64,000 nt of DNA from JBEBVQ01 sp037190845 (GTDB taxonomy: Bacteria > Bacteroidota > Bacteroidia > Chitinophagales > Chitinophagaceae). The notes beneath the pieces were generated by a model. It saw only the letters and a list, made by a program, of their open reading frames with translations, did no database searches and was not told the DNA's origin. The position numbers were made by a program, and so were the translations under genes. This document shows, piece by piece, positions 10,187 through 20,595 of this stretch. Location: the NCBI GenBank assembly GCA_037190845.1, contig JBBCJI010000013.1, positions 1 through 64,000 of the forward strand, written 5' to 3'. The number at the start of each line of letters is the position of its first letter. Positions within the stretch are counted from its first letter, which is position 1.

Positions 10187-13100
10187 TCAGAATTGTGTTT
10201 TTATTATCCTTTCGTTTTTGAGCAGGCGACCTTCGGGAGTGTATACCCGCAGCAGGTAGACGCCCTCCGCAAAAGGCCTGAGGTCTATTTCCTTTATGTC
10301 GTTGCGCTGCAACAGCAGTTTTCCGTCCATGCCATTGACCGTGACATTTACGCTTACCGGACTCTCTATCTTCACTATTCCCGCCGACGGGTTCGGATAG
10401 ATATGTATATCCCATGTGGCTGCCACAGCCGGTACACCCAGCTGATTCAGATTGTAGGTGGCCGAGTTATTCATGCATCCGTTGCTGTCTGTCACCGATA
10501 CCATATATGCACCGGGCGCCGTCGCCTTGTGTACTGTGTCCGTTGCTCCGGGTATCACCTGTGTGTTCCGGTACCATTGATAGTGGCTATAGCCTCCGGT
10601 CGTGAAGAATGTATCACCGCTCCGGTTCAGAACGGGCTGAGGAAGTGGATGTACCGTCACCTCTACGGCCGGTGAGCTGTCACGGCAGTTGCTGACATTC
10701 ACGCGGCTGACCACTACGCTGTAGCTACCCGTAGTTATCACTTCATAGAACGAAGCAAACGCCATCGGGATGTCTGCCTGTCCGTTCTTCCAACGGTACG
10801 ACAGGTTCGTGTCGGAACTGACGGCGTTCAGCACCACCCAGCCTCCTTCGCAGAATGCCGTATCACCCGACGTTACCTGGATGAGCGGCGGGTTGTACAC
10901 CGTAACGCGCACCGCCGAAGAGGTATCTCTACAGTGGGCATTGGTAACCACTACCGTATAATCCCCGCTCACGGAAGCCGCATAATCCGCTCCGGTCATA
11001 CCTGTTGCCGTAGTCCCGTTCCACCATTCGTAACTCACGCCGGAGAGCGGTGAGCTCCCGTCCAGGACTATGCTGTCGCCCTGACAGATGTCTGTAGGGC
11101 CTGTGGTCGTGACAACAGCGACAGGTGTCTCATGAACGATTATGCTGAAGCTGTTAGCTAAGCTCGTACATGTTGGATTGGCAACTGTCAGATCCCCGCT
11201 GTAGGTGCCGGCAGGAAGACCCACCGGAAGATGAAGTGCAATCGCCCCGACAGATAGTACACTATTTGTTATATTGGTAAATCCTGCTGCTGATGCTGCA
11301 CCATTCCAAACAATACTGTAATGATCCGGCGACAGGCTCGTCCCTGTATACGTCAGTAATACGCTGTCGTCTCCTGTACATGCTTCCGGTGTTGCCCCCA
11401 GCGTGATCGCCGGCAACGGCAGTACCGTAACCCGGATCGTCTGTGTATCGCTCAGGCATCCTGCAGCGCTGTTGCGGACATGGAGGGTACCGCTGTATGT
11501 AGCCGGAGCGGCACTGCCCGGCACTGCAAGCGATATCGTACCACCGGACAGTGTCCCGTTCGTCACATGGGCAAAACCCGCTGTCGCGGCGGCGGTATGC
11601 CAGCTGATGCTGTACTGATCCGGACTGCCGGAGGCGCCTGAGTAAGTATGCGTAGCTGCCGTAACGCCGGTGCACACTTCCGGTGTGGCGCCCAGTGTAA
11701 TACCCGTCTGTGTCGTCGTCGTCACTGTGATCGGAATATCAGTACTCACACAGCCCGTATCTGTATTCCGTACCGTCAGGACACCGCCATATGCGCCCGG
11801 TGCTGCTGTCGTTGGAACAGTAATCGTTATCGGACTGCCCGGTAAGGTCGCATTCGACACATCTGTAAACCCTGCCGTAAGCGCACCACTGCTCCAGGCA
11901 ATGCTGTAGCGGTTCGGGCTGCCCACAGGGGCCGTGTATGGCAGCGTAACGGACGGAGCACCCACGCATACAGACGGGTTTGTACCCAGGGTAACGCTTG
12001 CTACCGTCTTCACCTTCACGCTGATGCTGTAATTCGTACTCACGCAGTTCGTATCGCTGTTGCGCACCGTCAGCGTGCCCGTGTATGTACCTGGTGCAGC
12101 GCCGCCGGGGATGCTGATGCTGATCGGACTTGACGGAAGCACTGCATCCGTCACATTCGAAAAACCAGGCGCAGAGTTCCATACAATGCTGTAACGGTTC
12201 GGGTTGCCGACAGGGCTCGTATACGGCATCGATACGCTCGTCGTACCCGCGCATACAGCCGTGATCGCACCAGGCGTGATACCCGCTACCGTCTTCACCT
12301 TCACGCTGATGCTGTAATTCGTGCTGATACAATCTGTATCACTGTTTCGCACCGTTAAAGTACCCGTATATGTACCCGGCGTTGCGCCGGAAGGTACGCT
12401 GATGTTCACCGCGCTTGAGGGAAGCGCAGCGTCAGTCACGTTCGTAAAGCCGGGTGCAGCGTTCCATACGATACTATAACGGTTCGGGTTGCCGACAGGG
12501 CTCGTGTATGGCAGCGACGCGCTCGTCGTACCCGCGCACACCGCCGCGATCGCACCAGGTGTGATGCCCGCTACCGTCTTTACCTTAACACTGATATTAT
12601 AGTTCGTACTCACGCAGTTCGTATCACTGTTGCGTACCGTCAATGTACCCGTATAAGTCCCGGGTGCAGCACCGGCAGGTATGCTGATACTGACCGGGCT
12701 CGAAGGAAGCGCTGCATCCGTCACATTCGTAAAGCCGGGCGCAGAGTTCCACACAATGCTGTAGCGATTCGGATTACCAACAGGAGCAGTGTACGGAAGC
12801 GACACGCTTGTCGTACCCGAACATACCGCCGCAATCGTGCCAGGCGTGATGCCCGCTGCTGTCTTCACCTTAACACTAATGCTATAGTTCGTGCTCACGC
12901 AGTTCGTATCGCTGTTGCGTACCGTCAGGGTACCCGTATAGGTACCAGGCGCAGCGCTGCCGGGTATGGTGATGCTCACAGGGCTTGAAGAAAGAGGTGC
13001 ATCCGTCACATTCCCAAAGCCGGGTGCAGCGTTCCAGACGATACTATAACGGTTCGGGTTGCCCACAGGCGACGTATAAGAAAGCGATACGCTCGTCGTA

Positions 13101-16100
13101 CCAGCACATACGGCCGCGATCGTGCCCGGAGTGATCCCTGCTACCGTCTTTACCTTTACGCTGATAGGCACTCCGTCGCTCGCGCAATGACCGTGCTCTG
13201 CAAACAAGGTACCGCTGTAAACAGCAGGCGGTACATTTGCAGGAAGCGTAATGACGATCGGACCCGACGATGGCAGCGGCGCACTGTTCACATCGATAAA
13301 TCCGGCCGTGGAAGCAGTTCCTCCCCATACAATCCGGTATCTGACAGGAGCGCCCGACACCGTATACGGAAGGGAAGCCGTAGCTACCCCGGCACACACT
13401 TCGGGAAGCGTTCCCGGAGTGATGACTGGAGGAGGGATAACCTGGATCGTCTTATATGCTTCAGATACGCAGTTGGTCACCGGGTCTGTCACTTCATAGA
13501 TGATCGCGGTGCTGCCCGGACTGGCACCTGTTACCAGGCCGCTGTTGTTCACAGTAGCAATGCCGTTGTTGTCGCTCATCCAGACGCCCCCGACCGGTGT
13601 CCCGGAAAACTGCACGGAAGCTGCTGTACATACGGTATCCGCAGCGCTGGTGAACGATACAGACGGAAGCGCATGGATGGACAGCCCGATGCTTTGCGTG
13701 CTGCTTGTACAGGCGCCGTTGCTGACTGTCAGTGTCCCGCTGTAACTGCCGGAAGCGGGTGTCGGGGATGGTATATCAATAGGTATCGCGCTGGAAGGAA
13801 GCGTGGCACTTGTTATGTCCAGGAACCCTGCTGCCGATGCGGAAGGATCCCAGGCAATGCTGTATGAGGAAGGATTTCCGGCAGCCCCGGAGTAAGACAC
13901 CCATACATTTGTGATGCCGGCGCCGGGGCAAAGGGAAGGATTGCTGCCCAGCGTGACGGACGGCACTTCATTCACGGTGACGCTGAAATCGGCGGGGCTA
14001 CTGCAGCCGGTCGTCGTGTTACGTACGGTTAATGTGCCGTTATATACGCCCGCAGGCACCCCACCCGGCAATGCTATATTGAAGGAGCCAGAAGGAATGG
14101 ATGAATAAGGCACATCCGAAAAGCCTGCTGTCTGCGCCGCGGCATCCCAGGAAATACGGTATTCCGTAGCACCGCCTGTTACGGATGTATAAGCAAGTGC
14201 CGCTGTCGTTACCCCTGCGCATACAGAGGGACTGGCCCCCAAGGTGATTGCCGGGGCGTTGATAATACGCACGCTTAACGGTGAAAGGTTACTCATGCAG
14301 CCATTAGCCTCAACGATCAGGAAGCCGGAATAGGTATTCGGCGCTGCAGTAGAGGATACCGGAATGGAGAAAGGACTTCCCGTCAGGAGCGAGTCCCGGG
14401 CGACCTGAAAGCCCTGCCCCTGCGCCGTTCCGTCCCATTGGATGTGAAACCGTGTCGGATTACCCGTTGCCGTATAGGTCTGCAGCGCGATCCTGCTGCC
14501 GGCACAGACCTCAGGTACCGCGCCGAGGGATATGGCCGGTATCGGATTCACCTTCATCGGCTGGTACACTACCGAGGAGCAGCCAGTGCTGCGGTCTATG
14601 ATGGTATAGCTGATCCTCGTGTTACCGGGATTCGCGCCAATTACCGTGCCGCTGCTGTTTACAATCGCAATGGCAGAATGTTCACTGATCCATGTACCTC
14701 CCGGCTCGGCGTTGGACAGGTTCACGCTGCCGGATACGCAAACGGAATCGCCGCCGGTTATAGGCCCTATTGCCGGAAGCGCGTATACCTGTACACCGAT
14801 CGACTGCAGCGGGCCGCCGCCGCTCGAACAGTTGCTGTTGCTCACGGTAATGCTGCCGATATAATTACCGGCGCCCGTATTTGCCGGCACTGTGATCGGG
14901 ATGCTGCCGCCGGTAAGTGTTGCATTTATCACATCCTGGAATCCCGCACCCCGGGCTGTCCCGCCCCAGGTAATACTATAGCTAGTGGGGTTACCGGTCG
15001 AAGTATAACCTATATTAACTGTAGGTATTCCAGGACATATCTGTCCGTTCCCAGCCAATGTTATAGTGGGATTGGCGACTGTCACCGTAGTTGATTGTGA
15101 AGTCTGGTAACAGCCCCCGGAGGTCACTTCCACCGCATAGTCGCCGCTGGCGGTTGCCGTATATGAAGCGTTAGTAGCCCCGGATATCGGAGATCCGCCC
15201 AGCAGCCACCTGTAAATATAGCCGCTGCCCGTATTGGCATCCAGTTGAACGGTCGCGCCTGCGCATACCGTTGTCGGTCCGGCAGGGGTAATGGTTGCCG
15301 GCGGAGGCGTACAACTGCCGGGGCAGGTAAAGGTTTGCATGTTTGTGGTGGATCCAAGTCCAAGCTGTCCGTCGGTGTTGATGCCGCTCATACAGATCAA
15401 TCCCCGGTTCACATTCAGCAGCCCGGAAAAATTTCCGCCTGCAGAGATCAGCAAGGCATCCTGCTGGCCCGATACAATGACCGGCAGGAGCTGGTCGGTG
15501 ATCGTACTGAGACCGAGTTGTCCTTCCTGATTCCGACCCCAGCCATATATGTTGCCGTTCACCTTGACGGCCACCGCATGCGCGTCTCCTGCGGCAATAC
15601 GAATCCAGTCTGTCGCTGCGCCTATCTGTACCGGCTGGTTACTTGATACGGTATTGCCCTGTCCCAGCTGCCCGTTTGCATTGTTGCCCCAGGCCCATAT
15701 CGTACCATCATTGCGTAAGGCCAGGCTGTATGCGTCACCGGCAGCAATACTTGTCCATTTATTATCACCGCCTACCTGCTGCGGCGTATTATAATCCGTA
15801 TTATTGCCGATACCCAACTGTCCGTCGCTGTTATCGCCCCAGCTCCACAGTGTGCCATTTGCCTTCAGCGCGAGCGTATGCCGGCCGCCGGCCGCCACGC
15901 TTACCCAACCCGTTCCTGCGATCTGAACCGGCATGTTCTGTCCCGTATTGGAGTTATTACCCAGCTGTCCTTTATCATTTTTCCCCCATGCCCAAAGCGT
16001 TCCGTTCGCTTTAAGCCCGAAGCTAAATCCGTCCCCGGCCGATATGCTGGTCCAGTCATTATCCGTACCTACCATCAGCGGATCCGTCTGGGTAGCTCCG

Positions 16101-17533
16101 CTGATGTACCCAAGTTGTCCATTGCCGTTATTGCCCCAGGCGAAAACTGTACCATCCGCTCGGATGGCCAGGCTATGACCTTTACCGGCGGAAACACCGA
16201 CCCAGCTCTGGTTATTGCCTATTTTTGCCGCAACAGGCTGGCTGGTCGTATTACCGTTCCCCAGCTGTCCGCTCGTGTTATTGCCCCATGACCACAGCGT
16301 ACCATCCGATTTTACGGCCAGATTATGATTGAAACCCGCATCCATGCCGGCCCAATAGATCAGGCTGCCGGAAGTCCGCACTTCCCTCAGCGACGATTGC
16401 AGTGTAGGGGATGCGCTTCCAATTCCCAATTCCCCAAAGCCATTATAGCCACACCCCCAGATGCTTCCGTTGGATTTACAGATCACGGCTGTATATGTAG
16501 CGCAATAGACGGCCGTCCAATCCTGATCATTGTTAACCTTAACAGGAGCGGTTTGATTGGTTGTATTGCCTATGCCGAGCTGCCCCTTATCGTTTGCCCC
16601 CCAGGCCCAGAACGTCCCGTCAGCCTTGATCCCATGGCCGCTGCTGAAGCCGGCCGTTACGTATGTCCATGTGCCGGGGATCGGTACGGGGTTGGACTGA
16701 TGTGCGGTATTGCCGCTTTGCCCCAGTTGTCCGCTGGTACCTGCGCCCCATGCATATAAGCGGCCGTCTGCCTTTAAACCATAGCTGTGGTCCGCTCCGC
16801 TGGTACAGTATACCCAGTCATTATCGCTGCCGACCTGCACCGGTGAAAACCGGGTCGTATTTGAGCCGTCGCCAAGCTGCCCGACATTATTATACCCCCA
16901 GGCCCAAAGCGTTCCGTCCGTTTTTACGGCATTTACATGGAATTTACCGGCAGAAATACAGGTCCATTTGTTATCTGTGCCTATACGTACAATCGTGCTG
17001 TAAGAGGTAGAGGGGCCGGGACCCTGTCCCATCTGCCCGTCACCTCCCAGGCCACACCCCCACAGGGAACCATCCGCCTTTATGACAAACATATATTTGT
17101 ACCCACAGGCTACAGCGACCCAGTCGTTGGCCGAACCTATTCTCACCGGCGAATTTTGCTGGGTATTATTTCCCGTACCCAACTGGAAATAATCAGGGTA
17201 TCCCCAAGCCCATAAAGAACCATCCGATCTGATCCCGGCCGCATGCTCATAGCCTATGGACACAACAGTCCAGTTACTGTCGATGACGGCAATAACCGGA
17301 GAAAGCCGGTCTGAAGTGTTGCCGATACCCAGTTGCCCGCGCATGTTTCTCCCGACTGACCAGAGCTGCCCTCGCCTCAATTCATGAAAAGAGGCATCCG
17401 ACGAACCGGAAGCAAAACGGCGGTGATCGTTCTTGTAAGACACTGCCGTTTTATTGATCGTCCTGCTGGCAAATTGTGCATTTGCCAGCGCACACCATGA
17501 CAGGAATATGGTGCAGAGTAAAAATTTATTCAT
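10187..17533 (-). CDS. Giant RCC1-repeat / Ig-like repeat surface protein with T9SS type A sorting domain, copy B
   Basis: A secreted protein of 2448 residues. The signal peptide is about residues 1-19 (ending ALANAQ). About residues 50-735 contain 14 RCC1 repeats, consistent with two seven-bladed propellers. About 745-2370 contain roughly 17 Ig/PKD/Big-like modules: mostly V-C-x-G...A-G-F...G-T-L-T-V-R modules, two Big_2-like modules (D-T-V-C or D-S-V-C...G-G-x-W), and three PKD-like modules before the end. About 2375-2448 is a T9SS type A sorting domain with IHIYPNPSAG and a GVYLLRV strand. The start ATG at 17533 is followed directly by the signal peptide. The gene lies 98 bp after the Kelch B gene on the same strand. 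This is a long stalked surface protein, most likely an adhesin or binding protein; no catalytic motif was seen. Confidence 0.88.
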   Translation of the reverse strand: MNKFLLCTIFLSWCALANAQFASRTINKTAVSYKNDHRRFASGSSDASFHELRRGQLWSVGRNMRGQLGIGNTSDRLSPVIAVIDSNWTVVSIGYEHAAGIRSDGSLWAWGYPDYFQLGTGNNTQQNSPVRIGSANDWVAVACGYKYMFVIKADGSLWGCGLGGDGQMGQGPGPSTSYSTIVRIGTDNKWTCISAGKFHVNAVKTDGTLWAWGYNNVGQLGDGSNTTRFSPVQVGSDNDWVYCTSGADHSYGLKADGRLYAWGAGTSGQLGQSGNTAHQSNPVPIPGTWTYVTAGFSSGHGIKADGTFWAWGANDKGQLGIGNTTNQTAPVKVNNDQDWTAVYCATYTAVICKSNGSIWGCGYNGFGELGIGSASPTLQSSLREVRTSGSLIYWAGMDAGFNHNLAVKSDGTLWSWGNNTSGQLGNGNTTSQPVAAKIGNNQSWVGVSAGKGHSLAIRADGTVFAWGNNGNGQLGYISGATQTDPLMVGTDNDWTSISAGDGFSFGLKANGTLWAWGKNDKGQLGNNSNTGQNMPVQIAGTGWVSVAAGGRHTLALKANGTLWSWGDNSDGQLGIGNNTDYNTPQQVGGDNKWTSIAAGDAYSLALRNDGTIWAWGNNANGQLGQGNTVSSNQPVQIGAATDWIRIAAGDAHAVAVKVNGNIYGWGRNQEGQLGLSTITDQLLPVIVSGQQDALLISAGGNFSGLLNVNRGLICMSGINTDGQLGLGSTTNMQTFTCPGSCTPPPATITPAGPTTVCAGATVQLDANTGSGYIYRWLLGGSPISGATNASYTATASGDYAVEVTSGGCYQTSQSTTVTVANPTITLAGNGQICPGIPTVNIGYTSTGNPTSYSITWGGTARGAGFQDVINATLTGGSIPITVPANTGAGNYIGSITVSNSNCSSGGGPLQSIGVQVYALPAIGPITGGDSVCVSGSVNLSNAEPGGTWISEHSAIAIVNSSGTVIGANPGNTRISYTIIDRSTGCSSVVYQPMKVNPIPAISLGAVPEVCAGSRIALQTYTATGNPTRFHIQWDGTAQGQGFQVARDSLLTGSPFSIPVSSTAAPNTYSGFLIVEANGCMSNLSPLSVRIINAPAITLGASPSVCAGVTTAALAYTSVTGGATEYRISWDAAAQTAGFSDVPYSSIPSGSFNIALPGGVPAGVYNGTLTVRNTTTGCSSPADFSVTVNEVPSVTLGSNPSLCPGAGITNVWVSYSGAAGNPSSYSIAWDPSASAAGFLDITSATLPSSAIPIDIPSPTPASGSYSGTLTVSNGACTSSTQSIGLSIHALPSVSFTSAADTVCTAASVQFSGTPVGGVWMSDNNGIATVNNSGLVTGASPGSTAIIYEVTDPVTNCVSEAYKTIQVIPPPVITPGTLPEVCAGVATASLPYTVSGAPVRYRIVWGGTASTAGFIDVNSAPLPSSGPIVITLPANVPPAVYSGTLFAEHGHCASDGVPISVKVKTVAGITPGTIAAVCAGTTSVSLSYTSPVGNPNRYSIVWNAAPGFGNVTDAPLSSSPVSITIPGSAAPGTYTGTLTVRNSDTNCVSTNYSISVKVKTAAGITPGTIAAVCSGTTSVSLPYTAPVGNPNRYSIVWNSAPGFTNVTDAALPSSPVSISIPAGAAPGTYTGTLTVRNSDTNCVSTNYNISVKVKTVAGITPGAIAAVCAGTTSASLPYTSPVGNPNRYSIVWNAAPGFTNVTDAALPSSAVNISVPSGATPGTYTGTLTVRNSDTDCISTNYSISVKVKTVAGITPGAITAVCAGTTSVSMPYTSPVGNPNRYSIVWNSAPGFSNVTDAVLPSSPISISIPGGAAPGTYTGTLTVRNSDTNCVSTNYSISVKVKTVASVTLGTNPSVCVGAPSVTLPYTAPVGSPNRYSIAWSSGALTAGFTDVSNATLPGSPITITVPTTAAPGAYGGVLTVRNTDTGCVSTDIPITVTTTTQTGITLGATPEVCTGVTAATHTYSGASGSPDQYSISWHTAAATAGFAHVTNGTLSGGTISLAVPGSAAPATYSGTLHVRNSAAGCLSDTQTIRVTVLPLPAITLGATPEACTGDDSVLLTYTGTSLSPDHYSIVWNGAASAAGFTNITNSVLSVGAIALHLPVGLPAGTYSGDLTVANPTCTSLANSFSIIVHETPVAVVTTTGPTDICQGDSIVLDGSSPLSGVSYEWWNGTTATGMTGADYAASVSGDYTVVVTNAHCRDTSSAVRVTVYNPPLIQVTSGDTAFCEGGWVVLNAVSSDTNLSYRWKNGQADIPMAFASFYEVITTGSYSVVVSRVNVSNCRDSSPAVEVTVHPLPQPVLNRSGDTFFTTGGYSHYQWYRNTQVIPGATDTVHKATAPGAYMVSVTDSNGCMNNSATYNLNQLGVPAVAATWDIHIYPNPSAGIVKIESPVSVNVTVNGMDGKLLLQRNDIKEIDLRPFAEGVYLLRVYTPEGRLLKNERIIKTQF
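12001..13141 (-). repeat. 285-bp tandem repeats inside RCC1 gene B
   Basis: The same sequence phase recurs at 12001, 12286, 12571, 12856 and 13141, an exact 285-bp (95-codon) period. The four units between these points encode near-identical Ig-like modules (K-T-V-A-G-I-T-P-G...N-R-Y-S-I-V-W). The period differs from the 294-bp period in the copy A gene, so the two arrays probably expanded independently. Confidence 0.9.
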
Positions 17534-17631
17534 ATTATATTTTATTTTAATTCATTACAACAAATCTTATCCCTTAGCCTTCAGACTTTACATTAAACAA
17601 TAAATCTATTTTTGATTATTACGCTTGTATG

Positions 17632-20331
17632 TTATCTCATCAATATCACATTTCCTTTAGTCAAATACGGCTTACCTTCAAAACTGTATTCCAGCATATA
17701 TACATAAGTACCCAAACCGGCCGCGGTCCCTTTATAGCTGCCGTCCCATCCCTGTGTCTTGTCTGATGAATGATAAATACGTTCACCCCACCGGTTGTAT
17801 ATACTCAGTCCAAAGCCCTGGATCCGGCCCAGGTTCCCAAGCACACGCAGGTGATCGTTGATCCCGTCCCCGTTTGGGGTAAACACATTCGGCAGCCAGA
17901 TGTCGCAGAATATCTGACGCACCTCAATCGTGTCTGATGCGCTTCCGCATTGGTTGATGGCTGTAGCAACATACGCACCGCCCCGTGTGGTCGTCAGTAT
18001 TGGTTCGGTACTGCCATCGGACCACAGGTAGCTATCCGCATCCGTAGCCTGCGCTATCAGCTTCAACGGTGTTTCTTCGCATACCGTGGTATCATGATCC
18101 AGTCTAACAGTGGGAAAATTTTTCTGCCGCAGGACAACCGTATCGCTTCCGGAACAACCATATACAGATGTTACGCTTACGGAATAGCTGCCACCCTTCG
18201 TGGCGGTGTAAGTTGATGTAGTTTCCCCGGTACCCCAATGGAAGTCTATACCGGGTCCCGGATCCAGTATGATCTCCTGCTCCGGACAGATATCACGATC
18301 GGGCCCGAGATCAATTTCGGGATCCTGCATAGCTATGATCTGTGTTGTATCTGCAGTAACGCATCCCTGCAGGTCTACCTGCAGCCAATAGGCATCCGTT
18401 ACGGATACAAAGATGAAAGGATCAGTGCTGCCGGTATTCCACAGATAGGTGGCACCGGGCACTTCCATGCCGATCTTTGCAGGGATGGATGCGCATATGG
18501 TTGTATCGGTGCCGATCGTTACGCCCGGTTCCGTTACGGATGTGATTGTAATCGTATCGCTTCCTTCACAACCAGCATAGGATACATGCAGCCAGTACGT
18601 GCCGCCACGTATCACCGTCATTTGCGTATCCGAAAGTCCATTGCTCCACAGATAACTGCTGCCGGCGGGCTGCGGGCTGCTGAGCACCAGCGGTAAGGCG
18701 CCCGCACATAACGCGATGTCGGCGCCGAGATCCACTACCGGCGGAGGAACGACCGTTACCACGACCGTATCCCGGCCTGTACAGCCGCTGGCGTCCGTGA
18801 TTCGTACCCAATAGCTGCCTGTAGTGTTCACCGTGATCGTGGCGGTCGTCGCACCGGTGCTCCACAGGTAGCTGCCGCCTGTAAAAGTTGCATCCAGCAT
18901 ATAACTGTTGCCCTGGCAGAACACCGTATCAGACCCCAGGATACCACTGATCAGCGACTGCATATCACCGCAGGGCGCCAGCCTCCACAGATCATTGAGA
19001 TAGCCGCTCCCGGATGCTGCCTGTCCACTGCCGCCGAACAGCCAGAAATTGCCATCGATATCCGCCCATGTGGCAACGGTCCCCCTTGTCCCCGGCCAGT
19101 TGGCCGGGTCGGGCTGACCGCGCGTTCCGTAGATGCCCGGCTGATTCGTGTTGCTGCTGCCGCCGATCCAGATCCACTGGTCTGCACCCACGTCATACTT
19201 CCACAGGTCGTTCAGGCTGGCGGCAGCGCCCGATGCCGGATAACCGGAGCCACCGAATACCCAGAAGTTGCCTGCAAAATCCTTCCATGCCGCGATATTA
19301 TTCCTGGCCCCCGGCGTATTCGCCGCGGCAGCGACGCCAAGCGTACCATACGTTCCGTTCTGGTTCACCGACTGGGAACCCTTCATCCATGCCCACTGAC
19401 CGGTGGCCGGGTTGTATCTCCACAGGTCATTCAGCACCCCGCGGTACCCGGATGTATTATAGCTTTGTCCGCCAAACAGCCACAGGTTGCCGGCTGCGTC
19501 CGTCCATGATATGGCGCCGTTTCTCGCCCCCGGGATATTCCCTGCCGCGGCCGTCCCCTGGGTGCCGTAGGCGCCGGGATGACCGTGCGTATTCGGCCCG
19601 CCGATCCAAGTCCACATATTCGTCCCCGGACTATACCGCCATAAATCGCTGAAACTCACCTGTCCGTTGCCGCCAACACCGTTATTGTAGCCGCCGAACA
19701 TCCAGAAATTCCCTGAGGCGTCCACCCACGCGCTGCCGCCCTGGCGCGCGCTCGGCAGGTTGCCTGTCGCGGCGGCGCCCTGCGTGCCGTAGGATCCGGC
19801 ATTGTTAATCACGCTGGTACCGTGCACCCATGTCCACTGGTTCGCGGACGGGTCATACTTCCACATATCATTGAAAAATCCGCTCCCGCCCAAGCCGCCG
19901 AACATCCAGAATATGCCCGCCGCATCTGTCCAGCATGCCGGAGCATACCGTCCCGGCGGCATATTGCCCGCCGATGCCGTCCCCTGGGTACCGTAAGATC
20001 CGGCATGGTTCGCCGTCTGGGCACCTTTCTTCCATGTCCACTGCCCGGAGGCGCGGTCATATTTCCACAGGTCGTTCATATATCCGCCAGTGTTCAGTCC
20101 GCCGAACATCCATAAATCCCCGGCAAGGTCCCGCCAGACACCGGGCGTATACGTCCCCGCCGGCGTATTTGCCGGATCCGGCACGCCCTGCGTGCCGTAA
20201 ATCGCGGGATTGACCGTCGTGCTGGACCCGTGCATCCAGGTCCACATATCATTCGCACCCGTCACCTGCGCATCAGCGGAAGATGCTGATAAGATACACA
20301 CAAATAAAATGAAATGTAATTTTTTGTCCAT
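17632..20331 (-). CDS. Kelch-like propeller / Ig-like protein with gliding-motility C-terminal domain (T9SS type B), copy B
   Basis: 899 residues with the same architecture as 5577-8279: signal peptide about 1-21 (ending SSADAQ), six Kelch-like blades about 25-460 (motif FW-M/L/V-FGG), Ig/PKD-like modules about 470-800 and a type B sorting domain about 812-899 (IWLPNVFTPNGDG, YNRWGERIY). From roughly residue 470 onward it is far more similar to copy A at DNA level than in the blades, suggesting gene conversion. The codons here are more GC-rich in the propeller part (for example 19000-20100) than in copy A. The predicted product is exported by T9SS to the cell surface. The gene is followed by the RCC1 B gene after 98 bp. 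Confidence 0.88.
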   Translation of the reverse strand: MDKKLHFILFVCILSASSADAQVTGANDMWTWMHGSSTTVNPAIYGTQGVPDPANTPAGTYTPGVWRDLAGDLWMFGGLNTGGYMNDLWKYDRASGQWTWKKGAQTANHAGSYGTQGTASAGNMPPGRYAPACWTDAAGIFWMFGGLGGSGFFNDMWKYDPSANQWTWVHGTSVINNAGSYGTQGAAATGNLPSARQGGSAWVDASGNFWMFGGYNNGVGGNGQVSFSDLWRYSPGTNMWTWIGGPNTHGHPGAYGTQGTAAAGNIPGARNGAISWTDAAGNLWLFGGQSYNTSGYRGVLNDLWRYNPATGQWAWMKGSQSVNQNGTYGTLGVAAAANTPGARNNIAAWKDFAGNFWVFGGSGYPASGAAASLNDLWKYDVGADQWIWIGGSSNTNQPGIYGTRGQPDPANWPGTRGTVATWADIDGNFWLFGGSGQAASGSGYLNDLWRLAPCGDMQSLISGILGSDTVFCQGNSYMLDATFTGGSYLWSTGATTATITVNTTGSYWVRITDASGCTGRDTVVVTVVPPPVVDLGADIALCAGALPLVLSSPQPAGSSYLWSNGLSDTQMTVIRGGTYWLHVSYAGCEGSDTITITSVTEPGVTIGTDTTICASIPAKIGMEVPGATYLWNTGSTDPFIFVSVTDAYWLQVDLQGCVTADTTQIIAMQDPEIDLGPDRDICPEQEIILDPGPGIDFHWGTGETTSTYTATKGGSYSVSVTSVYGCSGSDTVVLRQKNFPTVRLDHDTTVCEETPLKLIAQATDADSYLWSDGSTEPILTTTRGGAYVATAINQCGSASDTIEVRQIFCDIWLPNVFTPNGDGINDHLRVLGNLGRIQGFGLSIYNRWGERIYHSSDKTQGWDGSYKGTAAGLGTYVYMLEYSFEGKPYLTKGNVILMR

Positions 20332-20441
20332 ACAAATTCTTCGTTAAAGCCCGGAAAGCGAACCGGATATACCCGGCTGCCTCCCTTCCGTGCATGAAAG
20401 CAGGGAGTCTGAGCAAATATGAACATACCATTATTTCATTT

Positions 20442-20449
20442 CAAACCTA
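20442..20449 (-). promoter_or_regulatory. Possible -7 box upstream of Kelch B
   Basis: On the minus strand this reads TAGGTTTG, matching the Bacteroidota -7 consensus TAnnTTTG. A TTTG lies upstream, but about 24 nt away, longer than the usual 19-21. The leader to the ATG at 20331 would be about 105 nt. No TAGAATTCTA motif is present here, unlike copy A. Confidence 0.3.
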
Positions 20450-20595
20450 ATATTGTGAATCCGTAAAACTCAACAAACAGTATTACTATGTGTATTTAAT
20501 TTATTATTAGCTAAATTATGCCAAAATAAATCATCTTTTCTTATAACTCTATATTGAAGGGAGTGGGGTGCAATGACCTGCATTTGATTGAAAAA

